Positions 23,669 through 33,281 of a DNA stretch of 64,000 nt are shown here, piece by piece (the stretch's first letter is position 1; every line of letters begins with the position of its first letter). The notes beneath the pieces are model-generated. The model had not been told where the DNA came from. It saw only the letters and a list, made by a program, of their open reading frames with translations, and searched no databases. The position numbers and the translations under genes were made by a program. Where the stretch lies: the NCBI GenBank assembly GCA_024867545.1, contig JANFNE010000022.1, positions 124,001 to 188,000 of the forward strand, in the 5' to 3' direction. Origin of the DNA: Phytopythium helicoides (taxonomy: Eukaryota; Oomycota; Peronosporomycetes; Pythiales; Pythiaceae).

Positions 23669-24233
23669 TCGTCCTCGTAGTTCCTTCCTCGTAGACATAC
23701 AGTACACAAATACACAATCACCCCCGCATCTTGCATCACCCTCACCATTCCCGCATGTGGCATCACCTCGCAGCCGATCTGAGCTGCTGAAGCGCGTTTC
23801 CACCTGGCTCCGACTGCGCCACAAACTCAACACTCAACACTCAACGTGCGTATCTACAGTTGCAGCGTCTAGTGTTGAGACGCAAAGGCTTCGCGACGGG
23901 CGGACGCGCAGCGGCGCGGCCACGAATCCGCGCGGGCGTTCGTCGACAGCTCCGGGACTGCAAGAGACGTCACTTTGATGTGCAATCGCGCGTCGCATGA
24001 ACTCTCCAAGGTTTTCAAAGGACCCATCTTCAACATTTTGTATGAGTGAAAGTATGGTACCACCATTCCTGGTTGCGGTTGCGTGGCACGATCTTGTTCC
24101 CCTGCATCGAGTCTGGCAGGCACGCTCCCTCCGCTCCCCCAACTTCACAGATCGCGCAGGTTTCACTTGAGAATTTGCGGCGCGGGCGGCACGCGGACAA
24201 GAAGAAGAGACGGCGAAAGAGCACGCGGCGAGC
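23669..24233. other. Intergenic region
   Basis: 565 bp between HAL and the aminopeptidase gene, both plus strand. Holds the HAL 3' end and the aminopeptidase promoter; no gene or repeat recognised. Confidence 0.5.
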
Positions 24234-27200
24234 ATGAGCGACGACGCCAAGAAGTACCGCTTCACGCGCAAGGACTTCCAGCCGCTGGCCACGCGGCCGC
24301 TGCACTTCGACATGGTGTTCGACGTCACGGAGGCCAAGGTGCGCTCGCAGTCCTCGAGGGGGCGGGGGCGGATCTCCGAGCTGACTCTGGGCTTCTGCAG
24401 GTTAAGGTGACGCTGCAGACGACGCTCGTGCACCTCGGCGCCGAGCCGCTGACGGAGCTCAAGCTCAACTCGAAGGAGCTGGCGATCGAGTCGGTCGAGC
24501 GCATCGACGGGTTCCAGCCGCTGGGCGACGCCAAGGACTTCGTGGCGCACGTCAAGTCGTTCGCGAGCCCGCGCGCGCTCGAGTTCTCGGTCGACTCGGA
24601 GGACCACTTCCTGGTCGTCAAGTTTGCCAAGCCCGTGCAGAAGGGCGAGGAGTTTGTGCTGCGGACCGTCAGCATCGCCACGCCCACGGAAAACATCCTT
24701 GAGGGACTCTACTACGACTACACGCCCGAGGGAGCGCCAAAGACCATCATCACGCAGTGCCAGCAGCACGGTTTTCAGCGTATCGTGCCCTGCATTGACA
24801 CGATGGACGCCAAGGCGTACTATACAACCACCATCGTCGCGGACAAGCGCTACACCAACATCATCACGAACGGTGACCTGGCGCCGGGCTACCACACGGA
24901 TGCGGGTGTTCCGGTCCCTCACCCGGCCAGCGAGGTTCTTGGCTCGGAGGATGCGGCGCGCCACGTGCTCAAGTACTGCAACCACAAGGTGAACATGGCG
25001 CCGTACTTGTTCTTCCTTGGAGTCGGCACCTACGAGACATTCCGCCGCACGCTCGAGTTCCCGGATGGCGACACGACGCTGCTTGAGATCCTTGCCTTCC
25101 CCGGATACTTTGAGCCTGCTGACGCGAAGGCGGCCGTGAAGATGCTGCACGATTCGGTGTTGTGGGTGATGATGAGCCTCGGCCCGGAGGCGTGCGACCA
25201 CCACGATGAGCGCAAGCGAATCTATGCACTGCTCGAAGAGCGTGAGGCAATTAAGGACAAGGAGGGGCAGCAATGCCTGGGTCCCAACGAGGAGTATGTG
25301 AAGACTCCGCTGAGCGCTGAGGACAGCGTTCGCCTCACGGCAATTCGCGCGGAGCTCAAGGAGCTGTTGAAGGTGTGGAAGAAGACGGGCTACAAGTACA
25401 CGGGGTCGGTGTACCGCGAGATCGCAATGGAAAACTCGTACTACGGTGGCATGGAGAACGTTGGCAACACGACTATTGTGAGCTCGTGCCTCTGCCCAAG
25501 CTGCCGTATGAACGACAAGGCGTACGAGTACATGGAGCACGTCAAGGTGCACGAATACTACCACAACATCAACGGTAGCCAGGTGACTGGCCAGTCGCCA
25601 TTCGAGATCTGGCTCAATGAGGCCGTGACTGTGCACATGGAGCGCAAGCGAGGCGGTGCCATCTTTGGAGAAGACTACAGCCGCCTGAGCGAGGTGCTCT
25701 ACATGTATACTCCTGCGATTGGTCCACTTGCTCAGGACAAGTCGGCAACGTCGCTGTCAGTTGAACCTCAGGGTTTCAACCAGACGCAGGAGCTCGTGTC
25801 GGTTGTCACGTACTCAAAGGCACCGGAGTTTGTGCGCATGGTGGAGCTGCTTCTGGGTGAAGAGACTTTCCACAAGGCTCTCGACAAGTATCACACCAAG
25901 TACGCGTTCGGCAATGCGACGACCATGGACTGGATCCAGTGCATGGAGGAATTTTCGGGCATGGACCTTCAGAATCTTGCCAAGACGTGGCTAAAGCGCC
26001 CTGGACACCCCGATGTGACCTACTCGACCGAGTATGACTCTTCGAAGTCAGAATACACGGTCAAGATCACGCAGACGGGCTTCGAGGACAAGCCTGAGGG
26101 CAACAATGGTCCGTGGGAGATCCCTATCGACTGGGCACTTGTCAAGGATGGCAAGGTTATCAAGGAGGGTCTCTTCCTTGTGAAGACCAAGGACGCGACT
26201 CTCGTGATCCCTGACGTCAAGGACGCCCCCGATTTCTTGTCATTTGCACGCGGATGGTCGTTCTTCGGCAAGTCGAAGCAGGTCAACCCTTCGATCCCGC
26301 AGCTCACGAAGCAGGCGCTTTCCGATCCGGACGCTGTCAACAAGTACCAGGCATATCGCAGTGTCGCTGACGCGGAGAAGGCCAAGGTGATTGAGGGTCT
26401 TCTTCGCAGGGGACTTGAGCGTCGAAATCTCCTCCGACTTTGTCGAGCTGCATGCGTCGATCCTGTTCTCGGATGATCTCAGCCCATCTGCTCGCGCTCT
26501 GACGCTGGCGGAGGCGCTTACGATTCCTAGCCGTGACGACCTGAGCCACCACTACGTGGAGATCAAGGACGCGACAACCGCGATCCTACAGGCCGTATGG
26601 GTGAAGCACTCGGCCAAGATCGAGTCGCTGTACTCGAAGCTGGTGAGCGAAGCCCGCCCAGGCCCGCATTACGAGCAGTTCCAGGAGCGTGCGCTCAAGC
26701 GCCATTTGCTTACTCTGATCAACGCTGGTGGGAAGGCTCCGAAGCTGACATCGATCCCGGCAGTCGCCCCATCTGTCGTGCCGGCCAAGTTGGCTTTGGA
26801 TCTGCTGAGGTCGTCAACTTTCGTGTCGGACAAGACAGTTGCTTTCAGCATTATGCTCCAGGACGAGTCGTTTGCGGACCGTGCCAAGGTCCAAGAAGAG
26901 ATCTTCGAGGAGTGGCGGCAGACGCCGGATATGCTCACGACGTACATTGGCGTCATTAGCAGCCTGTCATCGAGCGATGTAGGCAAGCAGATCCTGGCAC
27001 TCATCGCGCACCCGAGCTTCAACCCTGCACAGTCGAGCCACGGACGTACCGTGAGTCGTTGCCTCTCACAGATTCGCCACTTTTCGCTCAGCACGGATGA
27101 GGGCCTTGACGTGATGGTGGAGGTGTTTGTCAAGATCGGCAAGGTGAACCAGATGTCAGCATACCCGATCCTGCAATCATTCGACCACCTCGACCGATTT

Positions 27201-27317
27201 GACGAGGCCACAAAGAGCAAGATGGTGGCGCGCCTGGAGAAGATGCAGGCATCGATCGACAAGAAGAAGGAGGAGTCGCTGTACAACCAGCTGAACATCA
27301 TCCTGAAGAAGGTGTAA
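24234..27317 (+). CDS. PepN-type M1 metallo-aminopeptidase (one apparent frameshift)
   Basis: Join(24234..24338, 24401..27317) with one base to be skipped near 26395; about 1006 residues. Intron 1 (GTGCGC..CTGCAG) is phase 0. The zinc site is HEYYH at 419-423 with the third ligand Glu442 in WLNEAVT, exactly 18 residues on. The exopeptidase motif is GGMEN, preceded by IAMENSYY. The alpha-helical C-terminal half resembles bacterial PepN (DUF3458 type) more than animal puromycin-sensitive enzymes. It would remove N-terminal residues from peptides in the cytosol. The frame breaks after AEKAKVIEG and resumes +1 as FFAGDLSVEISSDF; one G too many in the GGG at 26395-26397 would explain it. Both halves are well conserved, so a consensus error is more likely than a pseudogene. 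Confidence 0.88.
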
Positions 27318-27470
27318 GGCGGCTGTGTGGTTGACGGGTCTCACTAGGCAAGACAGGAGTGGTAGGGCATTAGTGTGATCCAAGGCGTTTACTCGCTATA
27401 TGTTTTTTCAAATGAAATCTCGTGGGTGATGGATGATTTGGTGTTGAACGCACGAGAGTTGAGAATCGAT

Positions 27471-27478
27471 ACAACAAG
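27471..27478. repeat. hAT target-site duplication, left copy
   Basis: ACAACAAG directly before the left inverted repeat; identical to the copy at 30705-30712. Eight bp is the hallmark duplication length of hAT insertion. Confidence 0.93.
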
Positions 27479-27493
27479 CAGGGTTCCATAGTA
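27479..27493 (+). repeat. hAT left terminal inverted repeat
   Basis: CAGGGTTCCATAGTA, matching the right end at 14 of 15 positions in inverted orientation. Confidence 0.93.
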
Positions 27494-27599
27494 GAGCGAT
27501 TTCGAGACTGTAGGTGTCTTACTGCTTACTACTAACTGCGCTCCAAGCCTAAACCTGCTGTATAACTGCTAACAGCACACGTGAATCTCTAATGTAGTA

Positions 27600-30377
27600 C
27601 TACTGTAGTAGCGATGCAGTACTGCTTTCGATCTCCTGACGGTTTACTCGGAGCAGAAGCTGCTTCTCCGCGCGGTCGTTATCTGTCCGTGATCGTGAAG
27701 GTGCCATGACGATCCCAGCCGTGGAGAAGACTCGTTCTTGGTATGCCGTCGACGATACCTTGCCGAGCCATACCCTAGCAAGAGTCGAAATCGTTGGGAA
27801 CTGAGGCTCTCCTACTTCTCTAAACCAACGCAGAATATCCACTCTACTGAGCTCTGGCAAATTCCAGCATAGCATATCATCACCCCTCTTAAAGCACATT
27901 GTCTTCGACAGCACAGCTCGGTCAGCTTTGGGGTCCTGTGAAATAGCAACATTGAGCCATTCTTCTTGAAACACCATCCAACGTTTTAAGTCTGCAATAG
28001 CCTCTCCTCTCAGTTCGGACTCTTGAAATCCAACTTTCGTTCTAGAAGGAACTGGTGCACCAAAAAACACAGTGGGAGACACGGTCGATGCTGTTGGTGG
28101 CTCCAAGATCCGCTGTTGCTTGGACTGAGTAGGTGATGAGATGGTGGTGAGCGTTGGCTCTTCGTTGAGTCCCTTACCACGAAGACGCATGTGCTCGGTG
28201 ATGATTAGATCCTCGGCTTGTTTGAGTAACTTTTCTCTATGTAAATTCGGGCATCCTGTACCGTCGATAATTGCAGAGGCACAGTTCTTGGCTCTAGGGT
28301 CGAGAAGAAGAGCTACAGCCTCGTGAATAGATGGTGTAGGAAAGCGTTCGCGAATTTGTCCAAGGCATCTCGCGAGACAAGTTCGAGCGGGCTTTGACAG
28401 GGAATCAATACTGACATCCTCTCGCTCATGTTGATCTTCTGCTGTTGGCCCACTGAGCGATGGTCGCATGACTAAGCATCTGAATGACTTGCACTTCAAT
28501 TGCTGTTCAGACATTGTTCGGTACAGCACCATATATGACGCGACTAATGTTGATGACTGTACATGAGATAGAGCAAGCTCAGCCAAGTGCTGGGTGATAC
28601 CTTCCATCTCTCGAACCAGGGTCCACTCGCTGTCTGAGATATCTATGAACGGGTTTGAGGTATCCTCCTCCATGAAATAATACTTCATTGCTGTGTAGTT
28701 CACGATTGAGCGCCGCATCAACCGGCATGTCGACGCTACACGTACATCAACATCGACTAATGGCGCGATGCGAGGCAGGTTATGAGCTTCCTGTATCTTC
28801 ACCAGTTTGCTGGTCCTCTTTGGTGTTGAGAAAAAGTTGTTTAATGCTCTTAGTTTCCGCACAATTGCCACTCCTTCAGGTAGAGCTCCGCCAGTTGTCA
28901 CTACTTTCCGTTCACCAATGATAACCGTTCCGTCGTCGTCTTGCCTTGTTGACTTTGTTGTCTTGACGTTATCTTTCAACCCAATGCCATAGCCGATACA
29001 GAGATTCAACAAGTGCATTCGGCAATCCTCCTGGTCTGTCTCTTCGAAGTAGTTCGCGACGGCACGAGCACTAGCTGTGGTATCGGACATCGTCCACCGT
29101 GCAAAGTCTCTAATGTTAATGCCGTAGTGCTCAATGCTGCGATTCTCAATTAGTAACGAAACATCGCGACTCGTATGGCCGTCATTCTTCACTGATGCTA
29201 GCAAAGCAATGTGACGAAAGCGCCAAGAGTGGTCGATAAAGGCCACAGATGCACCAATTATGCCAGTGCTCTTGTTGCAGGTCCAAGCATCGTGTATCAG
29301 CGTAAGGAACTTCATGCCTCCCAGGTGATGGCTCTCTTCATTTAACAGTGTGGAGACTGCAGTCGTGAACAGCTTAAATCTCCCCTCGGTAGAGTCGTTG
29401 TAAGTGTCTCTAGCCAATACTTTTTGCTGTGTATTGCCGCTAACCACCCGTATCATATTCTGGAAAGCAGTTGTAGTCACCGTGTTGTATGCAAGCCCAT
29501 CGTCAGTTAACCACTCCGCGATCACTGTTCGAATCAAACTGCCCGATGGTCGAAAGTACCTGTCAATCTTCTTTTGTCTCTTCTTCGACGGTCGAGACGT
29601 TTCTCCATCAGAATCATGCTGCTTTGCTGTGATGCTAATGGTTGACTCGTCTTTTTCATCAGCATCCCCCTGGCGCTTTAGTATATGCTTCGAGAGTTCA
29701 TCATGGCTACGACTTATTGCTGCCGCTGCTCGATCTGTAGCTGAATTCAAGGCTGCGACAGCAGCAGGATGCGCTGAATGGCGTCGACGCAGGTGTAAAA
29801 GTACGTTGGACCCATTTGAACCGCTGCAAACAGCACGTTTCCATGCATTGTCGCGTTTGTGTCCTCGCTTCGATACTTGCTCAACGCAGAGGAGACACAG
29901 ATGCGAACCAACGCTTTTGCCGTGATGAGCCTTCTTTTCTAGCACATACACCACCTCCCACATCTTGTGTCTGCCAGCGGCATACTTGAAGTACCGTACA
30001 TCCGCTGGTACCGTTCGTCTACATACAGCGAGTAGTCGTTGAAGATTGTATGTGTCAGTGCTAGGTAGTTCGTCACTCGACATCGTAGTAGCGCTGCTGC
30101 TAACTTGATCTTGAGTATCATCGACTTCAGAGCTCGAAGACATATCACTTGACTCGGTGTTCGTAACGAGAACCGACTCGCGATCCTTGACACTTTCTTT
30201 ATTAGTTGAAGCCGGAGGGTTGATTACATCAGCGCAGTGTTTGCTACAAACTCGAACGTTTAGCTCTCCTTCCATGTACTTGTTGCTGCAAACGTGATGG
30301 ACTGCACGCGTGCAATTGGCGCATGGTTCAACAGCCAGATCAGACCCTAGCTTGCAGTTCTTGGCCTGACAGCTCAT
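27600..30377 (-). CDS. hAT-family transposase with BED finger
   Basis: 925 residues from the first in-frame ATG (30377); a longer open frame reaches 30530 but lacks an ATG. The N-terminus carries a Cys/His cluster (CQAKNC..CANC..HHVC..CSKHC) that looks like a small PHD- or zinc-knuckle-type fold. Next is a BED-type finger (HLCLLC..HLRRRHSAH). The RNase-H-like catalytic core shows the hAT signatures: first Asp in LIHDAWTCNK, second in TMSDTTASARAV, and CRMHLLNLC. The C-terminal dimerisation region (hATC) has PELSRVDILRWF and YQERVFSTAGIVMAPSRS, with the third acidic residue in QERVFS. All three acidic positions are therefore visible, and nothing is truncated. Cut-and-paste transposition is family knowledge. 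Confidence 0.92.
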   Translation of the reverse strand: MSCQAKNCKLGSDLAVEPCANCTRAVHHVCSNKYMEGELNVRVCSKHCADVINPPASTNKESVKDRESVLVTNTESSDMSSSSEVDDTQDQVSSSATTMSSDELPSTDTYNLQRLLAVCRRTVPADVRYFKYAAGRHKMWEVVYVLEKKAHHGKSVGSHLCLLCVEQVSKRGHKRDNAWKRAVCSGSNGSNVLLHLRRRHSAHPAAVAALNSATDRAAAAISRSHDELSKHILKRQGDADEKDESTISITAKQHDSDGETSRPSKKRQKKIDRYFRPSGSLIRTVIAEWLTDDGLAYNTVTTTAFQNMIRVVSGNTQQKVLARDTYNDSTEGRFKLFTTAVSTLLNEESHHLGGMKFLTLIHDAWTCNKSTGIIGASVAFIDHSWRFRHIALLASVKNDGHTSRDVSLLIENRSIEHYGINIRDFARWTMSDTTASARAVANYFEETDQEDCRMHLLNLCIGYGIGLKDNVKTTKSTRQDDDGTVIIGERKVVTTGGALPEGVAIVRKLRALNNFFSTPKRTSKLVKIQEAHNLPRIAPLVDVDVRVASTCRLMRRSIVNYTAMKYYFMEEDTSNPFIDISDSEWTLVREMEGITQHLAELALSHVQSSTLVASYMVLYRTMSEQQLKCKSFRCLVMRPSLSGPTAEDQHEREDVSIDSLSKPARTCLARCLGQIRERFPTPSIHEAVALLLDPRAKNCASAIIDGTGCPNLHREKLLKQAEDLIITEHMRLRGKGLNEEPTLTTISSPTQSKQQRILEPPTASTVSPTVFFGAPVPSRTKVGFQESELRGEAIADLKRWMVFQEEWLNVAISQDPKADRAVLSKTMCFKRGDDMLCWNLPELSRVDILRWFREVGEPQFPTISTLARVWLGKVSSTAYQERVFSTAGIVMAPSRSRTDNDRAEKQLLLRVNRQEIESSTASLLQ

Positions 30378-30689
30378 TTCAGTAAAGCGCAGAGGGGATA
30401 TTGTTAGGTTTTGCTTGTGGTCTAGTTGGTAAGAGCTGAAATGTGGCTGGATGACAGTCGTAGGCTTGCCATTTATTCTTGTAACGCACAAGTGGATGCC
30501 GAGGCAACTAAAGATACCAGCCTTGAGCACTCTAAAAGTAGCTGCAGCAAGTATTACCAGTTTAGCTGCATTGTCAGCAATAGTAGTGATGCATGAGAAT
30601 CATGCTACACCAGAAGCCGAGGACGTAGTGTAGTTGCAGGTGATACAGTATAGTATCTTTTTGTAGCTTGATCGTCCCTACTTTTGGAA

Positions 30690-30704
30690 TACTATGAAAC
30701 CCTG
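30690..30704 (-). repeat. hAT right terminal inverted repeat
   Basis: Reads CAGGGTTTCATAGTA on the minus strand; one mismatch to the left end. Confidence 0.93.
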
Positions 30705-30712
30705 ACAACAAG
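30705..30712. repeat. hAT target-site duplication, right copy
   Basis: ACAACAAG directly after the right inverted repeat, identical to 27471-27478. Confidence 0.93.
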
Positions 30713-31190
30713 GGATTGATGAATACAGTGAACATGAAATGAAAGGAGAAGGAATTGCGGCTCATATAGCTCCATCCACTCACGCTGCCTTGGAATTGGA
30801 ACAGCGGACGTTCATCAATGAGGGGGGGCGAGGCAACTCGAGAATCGAAAGCCAAGCACCATACCCATCGACTTCCCGAGTCAATGGACGAAGCCGAGCA
30901 AAGTCATCACCGCAATTGAGATTGTCTACATTGGAAAACCAAGTAGAAATGACTATACTATAGAAATGATCCTGTGTAAGTACGGTCTTGATTCGAATTA
31001 AGGACGAGCGCGCAACAACTATATACTCTATCCATCCCGTACGTGTGACCCAAGACTCTTGTGTCCTGTAAAATAAGTCTTTTACAGAGTCAACAAACAG
31101 TTCATGCGTCCTATTGATCAGGACGCACCAACGACCTTTCATGATCCAAATGCTGACTTGGAACAGTATTGGTTGCCGCAGTGCTAGAGC
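30713..31190. other. Intergenic region beside the hAT element
   Basis: 478 bp between the hAT target duplication and the start of the EF-hand/WW gene. It presumably holds what remains of that gene's promoter. No gene recognised. Confidence 0.5.
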
Positions 31191-33262
31191 ATGGAGCGAG
31201 TGCGTCAACCTCTGCAGCACTTCGAGGTCATTCGCATCGCCGTCCACCGCTACATCGACCGAGTGGCGCAGTTGGCAATTGTGGTGAATGTCAAGTTATG
31301 GATACGAGCAGTCCGCCAACACCCATTGACCCGCCGACTCCGAATCGCCATCGCACGAGCATCAGCGTTCACCGTCGGCACCACGTTTATAGACGAGCAA
31401 ACCGAGTTCTCCAAGGTGCGGCTCGTGAAAAATGATGAATACCGCGATCGGTTGCTCGAGTCCGAGATTGCCGACCTGGTGGACGTCTGCGAAGCGCTCA
31501 AGATGACGTTTGCCCAACGCAAGGCGCTTTTCCGGTGCTTCCGGCATCTTGACTTCACGCGTCGATCTACTGTGTCAAGACTTGAGCTGCTTCGCTACTA
31601 CAACTTGCGAGCATCGCCGTTGACCACGTATTTATTGCCAGTCCCAGCCTCAGTTACGCATCGAATAGCCATTACCAAGCGATGGGATATCTCGCAGTTC
31701 TTCGCAGCATGTTTTTCGGTCTGTACTGCTGATCCAGCACAGGTATGACACTCACTGCACGCTCATTCCTGATGCAACGTATTACTGATTATTTTCCGGT
31801 GTATCGATCTAGCTAGTGTGCGAGGCGATTGCAGAGGCACTTCGCTCAACTGTTGCTGAGTCACCCCTAGATACCCCAGACCCCTCAGACCAGAGCAATC
31901 ACCACCCCATATCCCCACTTCTAGACCACATCAATAGATGTGCGCAGTTTTTCATCGGTGTTCCGAGTCCTATCGAAAAAAATGTGGTAAAGTTGCTGCA
32001 CTATTTGTACGGAGATGTGAAACACGTCGACTTCGAAGCTATGCACCGAGTCAAAACTGTCGTAGACGTTGTTGCGTTGTTTCCAGGTACGATGTCAGCC
32101 GTACAACGGTATGTTTTATCCGACGTCTTGACTTTTTTTTTTGCGTGAACAGTTCTTGTGTTTCCATGTGTTTGGGTACAGCGCGTGCTAAGTGTACGAA
32201 CCCTCGGGACCGCAACATGGAGGTCGCTCAGGGAGCGCCGAGAAGAGCTTCCAAACGGTTCTTTGCCACAATTCTCTCAGTTCTCAGATATTATCTCAGC
32301 ATCTTCAGTTCAGAACGAACGAAACCAGCAAGGTGTCGAGACAATAAGTCCGTGGTCACGCTTCAAACTCGTCGGCCACTCCATCTCAAAGAAATCCAAC
32401 TTCGTAAACCAACATGATAGCCACCTCGTTGCCCCGATGTTGACTAAGAAGAAATCATCAGAACGATCCCAATCAAGCATTGGGCGTGGATCTACCCCTA
32501 GGAAGATCCTTCCGGTCGAGTGAGTAAAACCCTGATATGCAAGCACGCTCACATACAGGCATTGCTGACAATTCACACTTCTGCTGCATGGCAGAGCGGA
32601 GGAAAATCACCCCGATCCTGCCGAGCTCGAGCATCTTCAGAAAATGACTCGTGAATGCTGCACCCTTTCAGTTGCTTGGAAAGTGACGGCTACCAACTTG
32701 CTTGCTTCTGTCTATATCCTGGATCGAATCGAGGACGGGGGCTGCCTATCTACAAAAGATCTTGTGGCAATTTTCGCGGAATCAGTCAACGCTATCCTTG
32801 GCGGAAGTCTCTCCAGAGAAAATTGTCAAAGCATCTACAAACGAATATCTAACCACTATGGGTACCAGTTTGCTAAGGAGCTGTTTTTAAAGAGCCCTCT
32901 CAGTGAATCTGTCAGCATGACCAAAAAGCCAATGGAAGAGCGCCGTGCACGAGATCGCTACTCGAAAGCTTGGAATGGAGCTGAAGTCCCCGATGATTAC
33001 GGAAGATATTGGAAACAGGTACCGAGAACATCACTTTCTGTCCCACGCGCAAACTCTCTGATGCTGGGAGGGTTCTCGTACTCATTTGTGCTTGTTGCTG
33101 ATGCAGTTCATGGACCCCGTAGAAGAGCAACCGTTTTACTACAACGTTCGCACTGGTGAGTCGCAGTGGGAAAGACCGTCGTCATATGTCACAAACACAA
33201 GGAGGAGGAAGACAACGAAGAAGAAAAAAGAGCAGGCTGAGGCTTCATTAATCAAGATGTAG
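31191..33262 (+). CDS. EF-hand-like protein with C-terminal WW domain
   Basis: Join(31191..31742, 31813..32100, 32182..32519, 32595..33018, 33107..33262), 585 residues. The N-terminal exon is helical and contains a degenerate EF-hand-like stretch (FRCFRHLDFTRRSTVSRLELLRYY). The middle is helical and basic with a disordered Ser/Lys part. The last exon encodes a WW-type end: PFYYNVRTGESQWERP, then a very basic tail ending KKKKEQAEASLIKM. WW domains bind Pro-rich ligands. Exon 2/3 splicing is the weak point: only the modest donor GTACAA at 32101 keeps the frame, whereas the stronger-looking GTATGT at 32109 does not. The stop lies 19 bp from the stop of the convergent COG5 gene, so transcripts probably overlap. 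I do not know the family name. Confidence 0.65.
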
Positions 33263-33281
33263 TCAAAGCATCTATTTGAAT

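Larger units (their letters stand above)
27479..30704 (-). mobile_element. Complete hAT DNA transposon
   Basis: 3226 bp. The left end reads CAGGGTTCCATAGTA (27479-27493) and the right end, reverse-complemented, CAGGGTTTCATAGTA (30690-30704): 15-bp terminal inverted repeats with one mismatch. Both ends are flanked by the identical 8-bp duplication ACAACAAG. The interior holds one long intact transposase frame on the minus strand, with about 106 bp beyond its stop and about 310 bp before its ATG. Both subterminal zones are rich in short GTAGT/ACTAC repeats, as often seen for hAT transposase binding sites. Perfect duplication and an unbroken frame indicate a young, possibly still mobile insertion. 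It lies 153 bp past the aminopeptidase stop and about 480 bp before the start of the next gene. Confidence 0.95.

Noticed and set aside
23834..25636. 600-residue open frame on the minus strand
   Set aside because: It lies opposite the aminopeptidase coding exon, has composition typical of the antisense of a GC-rich gene and shows no family motif.
26391..26413. A 23-nt GT..AG stretch as an intron in PepN
   Set aside because: Much shorter than other introns here, and its phase leaves a stop codon directly after.
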